Shown piece after piece: positions 13,151 to 27,453 of a stretch of DNA of 64,000 nt (position 1 is the first letter of the stretch; each line of letters opens with the position of its first letter). The DNA lies in assembly GCA_022829145.1 (NCBI GenBank), contig CM040763.1, positions 8,622,141-8,686,140 on the forward strand. The letters are read 5' to 3'. A model generated the notes under the pieces. The model ran no database searches, had not been told where the DNA came from, and saw nothing but the letters and a program-made list of their open reading frames with translations. The position numbers and the translations under genes were made by a program. The stretch is from Albula goreensis. Taxonomy: Eukaryota; Chordata; Actinopteri; Albuliformes; Albulidae.

Positions 13151-15397
13151 ATCAGACAGGATTTCAGCTCAGCGCTGCATGTAGCAGGCCTTGCAACACT
13201 GGCGCAAAATGCCCATTTTTAAAGGAAATCTTGTCAGGGTGGAGGGAAAAATGTCTACAGCTGAGTATCTCTCTCTCTATTACATTTTATTAGCTTAAAT
13301 GTCCCCATGAATGAAACTGCATAAACGTTGTTTATGTGTACAGTTTGAAAAGGGTCCGTAACTATTGTCCAGATCAATCTGTTAGGATGCAGAAGTACAC
13401 ATATTTTAGATCAATCACTGTGCTCTTATTTGGTGCAAAGGTTTATTCCAACATTCAGCTGCTGCCGCAGCACCCTTGCGAACATTGCCTTCCCACAGAA
13501 TTCTTAAAACCTCTGCTCAATGGGAGTTTCTGAACTATGAAACATGATTACTTGAAGTATGTACAATAAAAACCCATTTCTAGATTGTTGTCTATTAGAA
13601 AATAATAGAAAGAATGATTTAATTCACCATGTTGAATGTAAATGAAAGATGTTTGAAGGCCAGCTGAAGTAATGTAACATAGAACAGGACATTCAGTACT
13701 AAAATCACTTAATACCGAGACCGGTTCAGACCTCCATGGAAGTTCATTGTCATGTCAACATCTCAAAAGCAGACAGGAAGTAATTACATCTGGACAGGAG
13801 GAAATCAAATCAGACTTCCCTCCCTTATTTTCTAAGGAAGGACAATTACATTTGACACAGGGATCTTTTTTTCCACCTGGCTATGAGAAGCCTATTCTTT
13901 CAGTCCCTGATATCAGTCAGGTGCAGTGCTTACCCCTTTCCTCCTCCCTGTGTTACTTAGCCATTTTGGGGAACGGTGTGGAACAATGGCAGTCTCTTGC
14001 CAGAGCTCCCTGAATAAGTATAATAGTTTCCTACAGTAGAATCCAGTTTTCCCTAAAACCCAATATGCAATCTGCAAATCAGGTTAGAAAACAAAAACAT
14101 ACATCTGTCATTTGCCACACCTCATTAAAAGCAGATAAATTAAAACAATGTTTATATACAGCAAATGGTGTACCTTTAGGTAATGTTCAACTGAAAGTCT
14201 TTCAAGACACACCTGTTAAACCACCAGAGAGAACACATTCTTCTCTCTTATAATTTTCCTGTAAAGTTTTGTGGCACAGAGTAGAAAGCAAGAAAAATAG
14301 TGTTTTCCTACCATATCAGTTTAACGATCTATTGACTTGTGGTACATATATAGTGCAGTTCCTTTGGGATCCCAGAAGGGCGAAGTTTAAATGAACATAT
14401 CAGGATTCATTAACAATAAGAAGTAATTGTCGGAAATAATCTACCATTTAGGGTTTGTTTTTCAGGTTCTGTCTGCTCGGGGCTTGCACCAGATAAAGTA
14501 TTGCTCACTTATTAACTCGTTGTTTTAAAGGCAATTTCTCTCGCCGGAGCCATAGACCTGTTTGCAGTAGCCACCCAGGGGGGTGCTGTGGACTAAGCTC
14601 AGTGAATCAGACAGCTGAGTGCACAGTGCATGGGCCTCTGTACAGCCACAAACCAAGAAGGTCCAGCAGACACATTTCATGGCCTTTATAATTCTGGATA
14701 GGGAATGTTTTAGGAGATATCTGGACATGCTCCATCAGTTATTAATTTAATATACAAACTCTATTAATTCTGCTATGGAAATATTTCTCCATGCTCCAAG
14801 TCTAACTGATATGTTATTTTATATGACATTTAGACTCAGGAAATAACCATGTACGATATCCAGAGGAATCCAAAGATAATACATCTGCCTGAATGATCAA
14901 ATCTAATATAATATTTGTCCTGTTATAGCACATATTGACAAAACATATAAAATACTTTACAAATATACATCATAAATGATCTGCATGTCAGCATATCAAA
15001 ATCCATGTCTCGTCAGGGTACCTCTGGATATTAGCCTCGCTGATGATAGCAGAAAAGAAGAAAACCATATCCTATGAGGGTATTAGTCAATTCATTGTTA
15101 AAATGTGCTAATGTGTACGGGACTGTTATGAAGGTAACCCTAGCCAACCCGTTGTGAACAGAAGCCTGACTTGGCCAATCAAACCCAGGTAACAGAGTCT
15201 CCAGCGCTGACGGTGAGCAGAGTGTTCAGGCTCCTTATTCTTCACCCGGTCTGACTCCTTTTATTTTCACCACTTGGCCTCACATACGGCCACTGCCTCT
15301 GTCAGGCCTGAATGAACAAACGGTTCGATCTTTGCTGTGTTTGCTCAGCTTCTGGACTTGATCCACCATGGTTTTTGCATTCCTTCTCCCCCACGCA

Positions 15398-15434
<37 letters not shown>

Positions 15435-18400
15435 CTCAATGTGGGGAATACCAGCTTCAGCAGATACTGGGGGTGCTTAACATGGAGGATGAATTCTTGT
15501 CCTTTAAACGTGTCCATTATGCTGAAAATGACCCACGCCTCACTCAGAACTCCCACTGCAGATTGGAGCTCTGATCGGCGGCAGCCTCATTGATGCAGAT
15601 CACGATGGAACATCAATATAGCTGCAGCAGGCCTAAGAACAGTGCGCTGGGTCCCTATGGAGAGCTCAGCAGAAGGGCCAGGAAAACTGTGGAGGTGGAT
15701 ATATACGCCCTGTTCTCAGCCCAGAGCCCAGGATTGTGTTATCCCCCCACTGACTGCAACATAGGACTTATTTGCATAGATGTTCATTAAGAAAATGATA
15801 TATATATTTAAATAAAATAAAAATTACAGTAGATGTCAACACTTCACAATTTATAGGTAAATATGCCAATGCAGTCTTTATATATTACAGACTTACAGTG
15901 CAGACCTTTTATATTAGAATTACATTTTCCAAAAACATGACCCATATATTTCAAATAAATTGCAGTACATCTCTTTAAGGGTTTGCTCTGATTCACAGAG
16001 AGTGAAATTTCTTCAATTCATGCATTTTTTTTTTAGACTGGATTTTCCTGGTGTAGGGTTTACCCACAATCCCACTCTGCTGCGCCTGCAAGCTGTGTTC
16101 CCCATGTTTCTGTGACTCACCTCTGGTTCCCTTGTGGGTGGGCTGTGACCCAGGTAGCCCACAGGGGTCTGTGGGTTATGACTCCTGCACCACAGCCGTT
16201 GTAATCCTAAGGATGTACTTCAGCTCACTCGAGGCGGTTGCACTCTTGTCCTTTCCAAAATCAGGAAGAACTTAATGGGTCAAAGGTCAGTATGACCTCT
16301 GTTAAAAATAGTGAGTCACTCACATTAAATCTAAAAATACTTGGTTGTGTCTATTTACTCATTCCTGCTTTTGTGACTGTATTCAATTACCCAGCAGTGT
16401 TATAAAAGAACATATAAAATGTGTAAACAATTTGTTATATATTTGTTATATATAATTTGTATTATATATATATAATGAAATCCATTAAATATACAAAAGC
16501 ATTCATTGATAAAGGGGTATAGAGAAAGCATCGTGATGAGTGCATTGTGTCTTTCAGTTATTGTTTAGTTGGCTCTACACAGCGCTGAAACAGGGGGTCT
16601 TAGTATGTGAGTCTTTAGGAACTAATGGGGCCCCCTTCCTCCAGTATACAGAGAATATTCTATCCTTATCTCTGGAGTGTAGGAATTTGGCATATACTGT
16701 GTGCTTCAGTGTCTGCAGCCTAGATTTCAACTTGCGGTATCCTATGATGGGATGTCTGATACCAGAGTTTAACTAAACAGTGCTATTTTCCTAATACTTC
16801 ACTCTGTGGTACACAGTGAAATTGAATCTGTAATGCTGACATTTTTATAATGAAGAAAAAGTGGAGGTATTCCCTCTAACTGAGGTCAGAAAAGAAAGTT
16901 ACTTAGTGCCAGCTTTTTTTTTTACAATATAGCAGCAGCCCATATTTTACAGGGGGGAATCTGTAAGCATCAGTCATGAATGGAGGTCTCAGTAAGGAAA
17001 AAAAAAATCTTACGACTTGTTTTTCACGTTGCCTTCGAAACAGCATGTTGGTTTGGGCCCGGTGTGGAAAAGGTACCTCGTTTTATCGTTAAATTCCCAT
17101 CTTCACAGATGTAGCCGGAGTGCTTGCTTTGACGAAACATGTAGCTGAGTGTTTGGCGCACAGTAGGGATTTCCCGGCGCAGTGAGGCCGAAGCCGTGCA
17201 GGGACAGGTAATAAAGCAGAGTTACTGTAAAAGAGGAAATTACAGCCTGGAGGACTGCCAGATTCCTGCTGCTTTCATCATATGTTTTAATCATCACAGA
17301 TTATTATTTTTTTTACTATTTTAAGGAGCTTATAGGAGTTGATCTGCCAATGGCTGACCAAAGAGTATCAGCTGTCATTTTGTGAATGGGAGTATAGGTG
17401 GAAACTAATAAATTACCTGTACTGCTTGTAAATCTTGCACAATTTGTTAAATGTCCATACTACTTTGCCAAAATTCCGAAAAATAGGAAAACTACCGCTC
17501 TTTATCTTTTTAATGAAGTGTAATAAATTACCACAAAATTATGATGACCTCCCTTTAATACATGCTTACTCATCATTTATTAAGGTACTCATGTTTTATA
17601 TGTCTCACATATGATATATATTAAATGCTCACATTTTTGACCAGCTGATGAACAGGTTGTCTGCAGTGTGACTGCAGCACATAACTGTCTTTGATTTTGG
17701 TCAATAAATATGTCATCTGATCACGGCTTCCCCTTGCCTGTGTTCATTTCTAAAATAACAAAACACTGGGTTTTACCCGTGACCCTTTCATGTGTCTCCG
17801 TCAGCCTCGCGGTCTTAAACTACACCAGTATAACAAGTTTATAACTGTATTTTTTCACATTGCTTTGTCTATGCCTCTTTCATTGTTTTGAGGATCAAGT
17901 TGAAAAGAGCCTTCATGTGAACTTGAAACAGCACCTGAAGGTAACAACACCCCATCAGGATAACACACTCTAAAGGTCTCAACCTCAAAAGGCACACGCA
18001 TGACACCAAGAAGCACCCCCAACGGCCTTCATCCCACGCACGGTGTTTACGATACACATCTTTTAAATGTCTGGCAGGATCAATGGTGCATGCTGGGGGA
18101 TTGTGTCGCTCAGAGGGAGTGCAGTGGGAATGGGAAACAGGGAAACCACAGAGTTCCAACATCAGCGTCTGAGTGAGGCCAATGCTCACATCTAGATCAC
18201 ATGAGGGAAAGTTCCTGTCTCTCTCTCTCCCGCTCCCTTTCTCTCTCTCTCTGTCTCTCTCGCTCTCTCTCCCTCCCTCTGCAGAAAGTTAAGATGCACA
18301 CCCTCAGACACTTGAGATCCAGCATGACTGTTCTGTGTGACCGTGTGTCAGTACCTGCTGATGTATCGGGTCCTGGGTGCGGGGAAGAGCCATTTGGGTG

Positions 18401-21400
18401 GGCACATGGAGCTCTGAGCCGCCTTTGAAATCACACAAGCCAGCTGTTCATGTGATCCGCCCGCCTTTGATGTTGTGATGTTGCACTGAGAAAAACCTTC
18501 CAGAACTTTCAGAGTACCGGTATGTCAGGGAAATAATAGCTGTTTTGACGTGTTCAATCCATGTTTACATTATGATGTAAGCAACAATGGACTGATAATC
18601 ACAACAACCAGGAAGACTTTAATCTGCCTATTATTCATGTGTACCTTTTATAAAAAAAAAAAAATGAAGCTGGACATGATGAAAGCTCTTTGTTGTTTTT
18701 TGCTCATTCTTTATAGTACATATTAATATAAAACAACTATGCTTTAAGTGCTTAGTTAAGAGTTGGCAAAAGCCACAAAAGACAGAAACTTCAAAGGATT
18801 GCATCAGCTCTTTCCTTGACCTGTACCAGCAATGCAGTCCAGCACACACTGATACACACCTGCTACAGCAGTGCAACCATGTTCAGCTGCTGTATTTCAG
18901 ACAACATGAACTCATCATTACAGAGGTTACTGAGTATTTAAGCCATCTGTAACTCTTAAGGCTAACACACATTAGCATATGTTCAAATTATTGCCAAGTT
19001 GCAGGAAGAAGGGCTTTCTTCAGAGTTGTCTTTTATTGTCCTCCTCATCTATGTGTGTGTGTGTGTGTGTGAAGACTGATCAATAGGAGGATCATATCCC
19101 ATAGCTTAAGGATGATGACTAAGGCCATGATATGAAATGCCATGTGATCAAAATGAAATGTTCTCCTTTTCATAATACCGTACCAGCTATCTTAAATCTC
19201 CATGTTTCGGTAGTTGTTGATACCCAGTTATGTAACTTTGCTAAGTTAAACTAAGAGCACATTTCAGTGTGGAGGTGGCTAAACTAGGATTCATAGGTAA
19301 TGTTTAGGGCTGTATCTAGCTACCATGCTAGTTAGAAAGATAATCCTTTTTCCCTACGTTTACACTGAAATGTAGGTCTAATCACATTTTTCGTGTATTA
19401 GTAAATGGAAGGAAAATCATGGTTGCAAAATTTTGTTGAGTGATTCAGAAACAACTGAGGCAAACATTCCAAAACATTCACATTTACAATGGAGTTATTT
19501 ACGACCTCTGATTAGTAAACCAACAAGCTTAATGTTTTATGCATTTGTGTTCTAGATATGAAGATTTTACTGCATATGGTACATAATGGAATACAATTTC
19601 AGTGAGTCTCTTTGTCATTAGAATTTGTACAAAGGACAATAATTACTGTATATTTTATTATGCAATACATTCAAACTGTGCTTTGTGTGAACATATAACT
19701 ATCACACATAAACACACACACACAGTCTTATGTGTGGCATAGCGTGAGACAGCGCCTTTAGTCCTACGTTATCCTCACCCCTTTTCTTTTTCTTCTTCTC
19801 TCAATCTGTTTACCGTCGTTAAAACGTTCCGATTCCTTTTAGATTACTGCGGAGCGTCATCACGCTTCTTCAGTCTGCTTTCTGCGGCGAAGAGTGGACC
19901 ACCAGCCTCAGATCTCCCCACAAGAATAAAGGAAGAGCGATACGGACCCATCTCTCCGCTTCTGAAGCAGATGAAAACCCTCGGAGAGGTGAGGGCCTGA
20001 TGGTGCGTTGTCTGGGCCATGCAGATCTGTTTGATAGTGGGGATGATAAGTGACATGAAAGAGATCCTGTCATCAGCTTTTGTTTGCCATTTTGCAGTCC
20101 CACAACATTGCAGCAGGGGAAGGCTGGGAGAAGGCAGAGTGCTCCAGGTCTGAAAAAGGGAGAGCTGATGTCAAAATGTGATCCAGGCTTTGCTGAGACA
20201 AAAAAAGGTACCACATCAGTTTCAAGATCACAAGTTCACTTTAGGTGATAACACTAGATGCATGTATATATAAAAAAGAAAACCAGGTACACATATGTTA
20301 CTAACTATATTTTTTTGTTTTTCCCTCTTGATTTTACATGTTCAAAATAACTACTTCTTAGCAATACCAAAAACAGTGCTAATATTATAACAGTAATCAT
20401 ATGCTTTTTCAATAATAAAATTATGGAAATCATCCTATTTAAACCACAAAGTGTAGACTCTCTTTGCAGCTGCTTTGAAGCAGACTCTTGCTGATTGCAA
20501 TCAACACATTTTTGGGGACATATTCACGTCAAGACTTTGAGGAACAGATACCGATTCATGGCAAGGAAACACGTCTGCAGCATGACTGCCCAGTCACCAA
20601 GAGATCATTGCAACATGAATTTGAAGAAGCACTCAATTATGTAATAAATGCGTGAGAAAGATAACAGATGTTTATTTGCATGCTTTCTCAAGGCTTCATG
20701 CATTTGAATTGAAGCCCATTGTACATTACCACTTGTACGTATAAAATCTTCAAGTCTATGTCCCGCATCTCAGGCCTGTCTCTGAAGACAGCTCAACCTT
20801 GTCTCATAAGAAGCACTGTGGGCAGAGGCTGGACCACACTGGGTCTGACACTATGAGCAGGACAGCGCAGAAAGCATGCCACAGGGTCAGGAGTTTATAA
20901 AGAGGCAGCAGATAAAAGCACAAAAGCCAGCGCTGTAGTGCAGAAATCCCAGAGGTGAGAGGCACCAGTGCCAGTGCCATCTGGCAGGCAGTGTGCGAAT
21001 CTCTGAGCGGTGCGTGGGTAAGATGAGACAGCACAAAGCAGGCATCAGGGAAAAGGTGGTGAAATGCCATCCACGACCCAACCTCTGCTTTCTCAACAAC
21101 AATCTGACAAACGAGTATAGATTTACCGACTGTCCCACATGCCCCTGCATACTCTCCACAACGTGGGCACGTAGGGAAGAACTTACATAACCTGAGAATG
21201 ATGTGTGTGAATAGTGGTGGTTTTGACCCAGGAACATTCTTGATATTTTAATGGCAGTGTAGCACAACCAATAGTTTTACCATTCTATTCAAATACTCAG
21301 ACCTTGCTTTATAAACATTCATGGCCAGTATATAATCTTAAAAAGTAATAATGATGTAATAATCATACATAGCACTATGTTAAGTCATACAGCTGTGTAT

Positions 21401-22637
21401 GCATTATATATCTGTGTGACCTTTATATTTTGAATTACAGAGAACATTTTTCAAAAGTTAGTCTGCAGGTATTTGAAGAAAGCAGAATGGCTACAGTTTG
21501 CAATGCACTGGCAAAAGAGTAGTCTTATTTTATATACTCTTCAGAAATATTCTAAAGATTTTATTCCAATTAATGGCTACATTGTTTTATTTTTGAGACA
21601 CAGCATGTTAGTGAATCACAGAAGTGAACTCAAATGTAAAGTGACCTGGCAGGAGTGCATATGTTAGTCATACCTACCACGATTTACCCCTTTCTGCAAA
21701 CTGCACCATGCAGTTCAGCATTAATACCTTCTAATGTTACCCTTTTTAGCTTTTCTAAAGTAGGCTAATCTTGCGTTATCAGGGCCAATGTAGCATTGGA
21801 CATCAATGTCAGAGTGAAAAGGCTATTTCCTCTAACCTAGCATGTTACTTATCCTTATGGAGGCCAATACTGCAGCTGTCATGTCCCCCAGCAGTGCAGC
21901 AATGAAGGAATCTTTTGTTCTGCTGATAAGTCACACATTGTTCTGCTCTCAGGTGCACAGACCATGGGGGATAATGGAACACAATATGTTCTCTTTAACA
22001 CGGTACGATTCACTTTCCCTTGGAGTGAGAGACAACAGTTTCCTGTCGGCTACACATTTTTCCTCACGTTCCGCTCAGCTTCCTCCATTTTTTAATTTTT
22101 TATTTATTTAATTGTGTTAACCTGTGAGAATATCAGAGTTAAGTTTTCTTAACTTGTTTTTTTTTTTGTCTTTGGAACTAGTCTGAGAACAGTGTGGTTG
22201 TTTAGACATTGCATTGATGCTGTAATTCACTCTCTCGGTGGTGGGTCTCTCAACGCGAGTTGAGCAGACACCTGTAAGGTTCCAGGTCAGCGGAGCCCTG
22301 CTGAAACAGGGTAGCCAGCACATCAAGAGCTGTTTGACTGCTATGTGCAATTCCCCTGTATTATGTTTCCATGGATACTTGTAAACATTGTGCAGCAGAG
22401 TTTTGTGCACATGTATTATTCAACAAGAAAAAAGAGGCTCCAAGACAGAAAGGCTTATATTGTGGTGTAAATCTGATACAGAGTTACTTTCACAAAATGT
22501 TTCTGAGGTTACTCCTGCCAGATTGTCAGTAATCATTGTCTTCTGAGTTGGTAGCAAAACATTAACCAATCTTGCTCCCAAGAAATATGTTACATCAATT
22601 TTCCATAAATGAAAGCTCCCTTGCAATTTTATGAGCT
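13151..22637. other. gene desert: short repeats only
   Basis: Holds (CA)n at 15,401-15,431, TA-rich sequence at about 16,437-16,480, a CT-rich tract at about 18,217-18,281 and (GT)n at 19,052-19,071. A second moderately CpG-rich stretch lies at about 17,025-17,215. No protein-coding or RNA gene was recognised. Confidence 0.55.
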
Positions 22638-22875
22638 ATTCATTCATTCATTCATTCATTCATTCATTCATTCATTCATTCATTCATTCATTCATTTGTC
22701 TGTGTGTGTGTGTGTGTGTGTTTGTGTGTGTGTTTGTGTGTGTGTGTGTATGTGTGTGTGTGTATGTCTGTGTGTGTATGTGTATGTGTATGTCTGTGTG
22801 TGTGTGTCTGTGTGTCTGTGTGTGTGTGTGTGTGTGTGTCTGTGTGTGTATGTGTGTGTGTGTGTGTGTGTGTGT
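22638..22875. repeat. compound (ATTC)n and (GT)n microsatellite
   Basis: About 15 ATTC tetranucleotides (22,638-22,696) are followed by about 175 bp of GT-rich sequence with interspersed CTGT and ATGT units. Valine/cysteine and histidine/threonine reading frames here are artefacts of the repeat. Confidence 0.97.
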
Positions 22876-25800
22876 ACTGCAGGGCTTATGCAGTGATGAA
22901 AATGCTTATGCTTCAATAGGCAAGTAAGGATTCCTTGATGATCTCCATGATACTGAAATTATTGTAACATTATACACTGTTGCATTTATTAAGAAAAAAT
23001 CTCATTCAAATAAAAATCATTTTCATGGCAGTTATTATAATTGGCATTTGATGTTATAAGTTTCATGGGTATGTGATGTAGTGTGTGTTTGGAGGTTGCT
23101 CCTACACTCCATTTATATAAAGAACATTTCAAAATTGCAAAAGTTTCCAGGCCCCAACCCCCCTTCTCCCAGTGCTGAAGTATTGGTGTGTGGTGCAGAA
23201 ACAGAGGGAGTCAAAGACAGCACCGTTCTGTGATGTAATCTCTCTGTCACAGTGGACTTAGGTTTGACGCATCCAATGCGGTCCCGTTTTAAGTGCGCTT
23301 TGCATTTTAATGCATGTCCAGGGGGCAGACCTCACAGAATGCTGGCCTGTTGACACCAGAAAATCTCAGGGCAATTTCTCTACTACAAAGCAGATTGCAG
23401 TAATCCATTTCATTAGCAGTGCTGTTGGTACAGAGACACTCCATAAATACAGGCCTTGTGCTTGACTGCCAAGCTGAGCTTCACCTCAGTTGTTCCATGG
23501 CATGGCATTGTCCCATGTGACATTTCATGACAGAGCTCCACATAGTTGTAACTGCAGTTCTCTGTTCCAGCATTCTTGTACATTACGTTTTTCCTCACTG
23601 AGTGGCATGTACCATAGTAATTCCTGTAGGCCACAGAAGAGTGAAAGGGCCTCTATTGAGTAAACATTAACAATGAAGAGCATAATATGATATGCTTTAA
23701 ACATGGAACAGTGACAACATAAAGCTCCTCTCTCTCACCCTCCAGGCCTGGGACTGTTTCTGTCATTGTACTCGGTCACCGCAGGTTAAACGTGTTACAG
23801 AAAACACACCCTTGTCTCTCCACAGAAATGTATCTTTGTCAGGCTCTTGACAGGCAGAGTTGAATGCAGTAGCATCACTATTGTGCTGTAAGAGCTCAGA
23901 ATAGGCCTGCATATTTTTACAGTGTTCGCTGAGCGATGCTTTGATCTGTCTGTCTGTGTATAGCTGTAGCTTGAAGAGAAATGTTTGCTTCCTCATTTAA
24001 AGCTTATTTTGAGTTACGTTGAGCTACAGTGGTCTACAGACATTTCAGATTGTACTACAAATGCTACATAATTTAATTTAGCATTTTTGTATTGCTTTTC
24101 GTTCTCCTTAAAATGCAGTATTATACAATTCCAGCTATGAGTCGTTGGTTCCCTGGAATTAAAGAATAACTTTCCTCAGTACATGTGTTTCTTTTGTTAT
24201 TGCAGTTGCAATTGGGAATCTGATCAGTTACTTTTCTGTGGATAGAATTCACATCAGAGATTCAGCCCCTGGTTCTGGAACATAAAATACACAATCTGGG
24301 CCGTATCATGTTCATGTGCTGTGGGCCTTATTTTACAGCTCCAGTCCCATTGGGTCCAAGCTCATACTTTGAAGGCTGAAGGCATCCAGGTCCTGAGGTC
24401 TTCAGTGTCAGTACAAATTTTCCTCCAACCACACACTACACCACCTGATTTCAACAATGAATTTACCTCCTTGGTCCATATATATATACATATATATATG
24501 TATTTGTGTATATAATGTTTGTTGGTTTTATGATGGTGTGCCTTTATGTTAAGGCAGAGAGAGTCAGAGCACTCATATTTCATTGTATTTTTAATACACA
24601 TGACAGTAAAGTTGAACTGAATTGAACTGAGGACTGTAAGAAAAGCAGTGAAATCAGGTGGAGCAGTGCGTGGATGGAACTGGACATAGTATCCCTCATG
24701 GACTGGAGTTGAATAGCCCTACTTTACGCCCATTGTACAGGTTCAGCAACTGTACAGCCCAGTGTTTTTTGCTTGGTCATGAGGCATCAGACCAAGAATT
24801 CATTTATGATGCTGTATTATTCTTTTACCCTGAAACAATGTAATCTGGCAGAATTACACATTCTTAAAATGACAGAAAGGAATTTATTACAGTAAGTTTA
24901 TTTAAGAACTATTTAAAGCTATCAAGTATAGTACAGATAAAGGAAATTTCCTGTCAGCAAATGCAGTCTCTGAGATTGTTGTAAATGTATCGATGTGTGT
25001 TGTCTGTGGTTTAGCCACGCCTGATTTGAAAATGCCATTTTAGTTTTTATTCATGAATCATTCATTTGTACATTTACCTAGATAGCCTTTTGTGTGTATG
25101 TGTGTCTGTGTGTGTGTAAGTGTGTGTGTGGATGGGTGGAGGGTGGTTAGGGGGAAACTCTGCTTTCGTCCGACAAACCAGTAATAAACATTCTAAAATT
25201 GTCAGCTTAATCAAATTTTGACAGCCCAAATGTCAGCTCCTTTGTCAGGAGCCAGAAAACCTTGGTGTGATATTTGATTTTAATCTGATGTTTGGAATAT
25301 TAATAACTTTCATTCTTCCATTTCCAATGTGAGACCTTTTTGTCCGTCAACCATAAGAAAGGTTCTTTTATGTTTTTTATTCCGTCAAGAATTCTCGACT
25401 GAGAGAAGTCCTGTTGGCTGCAGTCTGTTGCAGATAAAAATGAACAGTCCAGGCCAGAGAGCAGGCTGGGCGGCGAATGCTAAAGGCTTCTCACAGTGTG
25501 GATGATGTAAGTCTTACACTGAGGCCCATCTCAAACCCACCCTGATCGCTAAAAATGCTTATTGTCCAAAACAGCAACACTTCTCATGCTCTCAGTTTAC
25601 TAATTCACTGTCCATTGAAATGAGCCTGGTCACTCTGCTGGGGTATCGCCGAGACTCTTATTCACTGTATCATGGTCAGTGCTCCAGCCTCTACTGCTGT
25701 TCTTGTGTAAGTGACTCAGCCCATCTCTATGTGAAGATATGCCAGTGCTTTTAAATACCCTTTGAAATTTAACACGTAAGATCCATATTTTGTGATTTAC

Positions 25801-26947
25801 TATAATTGTCATCAGGAAGTCAGTGTGGTCACGCCAGGATTCAGACATGATGGCCACCAGAGGCTAGCAGGAAACCCTAGTAAGCAAGAGATATTATCAT
25901 CCTCACAATTCTCCCTGTGAGCTTTATTTTTTCAATCCACCTCAATTGAAAGAAAGGGGAATCTGTACGGTAGGAGCAGGGAGAGGCGTGCACCCTGCAC
26001 ATTACTTACAGATAGCTAATTAAGATACGTTCATTCTAAGGTTCTCCCCCACTCCGCCAGGAAACGCTGGCACAGGCATTCTTTACGTTCACTCTGCTTT
26101 TGATCAATCGCTTTATCTCTGCTGGATCTATATGGGAAGGGTATTAAAAGATTAAATGTAACTTAACCAACTTAATGGCCTTTGATTTGCAGTCCCTATT
26201 CAGAAAAAAGAGGATGTCATTATAATGGCTCTCTGGTACTGCTGAGTCCTATGGAACATGTCATTGGAAATAGCTTTAGTACCAGGACACTACCTACAGG
26301 AAAATTATTACTGTTGACTTGGAGGTGCAAGAAAAGTGTTCAATAACAAGGACTACATCAGGATGCTTTTTTCTGTTTTTGGAAAATGTTGGAAATAATT
26401 TAGAATTTGATCATGGGTCACATTTTATTAGAAAATATACAATCAAGGACAAGTATTTTTGAGCTTTGAAAATGTGATTATTTATTAGTTTTTTCTGTTT
26501 TTATTAGCCTTTAATTTCTGTGTTCTATTTCAGTATTTAATATTCATAAATCTCCAAGGCAGTTTTACCTACAACTCAGTGAAAATATTTGTCTGTCTTT
26601 TTAAACTATGTTTAAAATTGTAAACCTCCAGGGCAGCCGGAAATTCCCTTGTACATATCGCTCACGTCCTCTCTTTTTTATAGCCCCATATCGTGCCCGT
26701 TCGCTGCCAATTAGCTTCAGGTTTCAGTCAGAGAGGCTGTTTGTGTACATAACAACACAATAACACATCCACACATAATGAAAGAAATTCCAAAAATGAC
26801 ACTTGAGGACAGACAGCTCAATCCCTGTAAATATTGCACAATTAAATATTTTCCTTTAGTTAACAATGTCTGTCTTTGGTAACTGTGCCTGATTTCATCC
26901 AGGCATAAATGAGTGATGCTACTCTTTTATATGGTTATTTATTATAT

Positions 26948-26948
<1 letters not shown>
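22876..26948. other. gene desert, possible conserved elements
   Basis: No gene was recognised. A TA-rich tract lies at about 24,477-24,520 and a GT-rich tract at about 25,093-25,140. Two high-complexity stretches look less neutral than their surroundings: 23,220-23,330 (with an octamer-like TTTGCATTTTAATGCAT) and 25,975-26,245 (with a TCF/LEF motif CTTTGAT at 26,180). Confidence 0.4.
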
Positions 26949-26983
<35 letters not shown>

Positions 26984-27053
26984 TGTCTGTCTGTCTGACT
27001 GTCTGTCTGTCTCTGTCTGTCTGTCTGTCTGTGTGTGTGTGTGTGTGTGTGTT
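26949..27053. repeat. (GT)n(CTGT)n(GT)n compound microsatellite
   Basis: A GT tract, a block of CTGT tetranucleotides and a second GT tract are directly visible. Confidence 0.97.
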
Positions 27054-27299
27054 ACCCATCTAAAGAAAATTTGTTCACATTAAGCTACTTCAAAGTAATT
27101 CAATAATTAAGTAGTAATAAAATGCAATTCCTACTTCTCCCCATAGTACTTGCAATCTTAATATTTTTTGAAGCAAACATCACGGTGAAACTCTCAGAAA
27201 TTCTTTATTTCAAAGCTCCATGTATATCAAAAGTCTAATTTAGCTCAGAATGTTAATTCAATATCATTTCTCTTTCTCTGTCTGTGATTTCTTTCAACT

Positions 27300-27450
27300 G
27301 TCAGCTGGCCCATATCTTATCACCTTCGGCTGCATCTTGTTGTGCTAGCTCGTATTGCCTTTGATATCGGAGAGCATGGAGGCTTCCTCAAAACAAAGAG
27401 GCCCTTTGTGTTCCCTTGATTAACTTCTCTACCTGCGGCGTTCGATAAGG
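27300..27450. promoter_or_regulatory. candidate enhancer with TCF/LEF motif cluster
   Basis: Three TCF/LEF-type cores lie within about 50 bp: CTTTGAT (27359-27365, plus), AACAAAG (27392-27398, minus) and CTTTGTG (27404-27410, plus). The surrounding sequence is high-complexity. FGF20 is an established Wnt/beta-catenin target, so a link to the FGF20 gene 15 kb away is plausible but not shown. Confidence 0.3.
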
Positions 27451-27453
27451 TGA

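Noticed and set aside
22609..22927. Long open frames of alternating Val/Cys or His/Thr
   Set aside because: They are translations of GT/CA microsatellites, open in several frames on both strands. The same applies near 11.4, 29.7, 36.6, 40.4, 48.0 and 62.8 kb.
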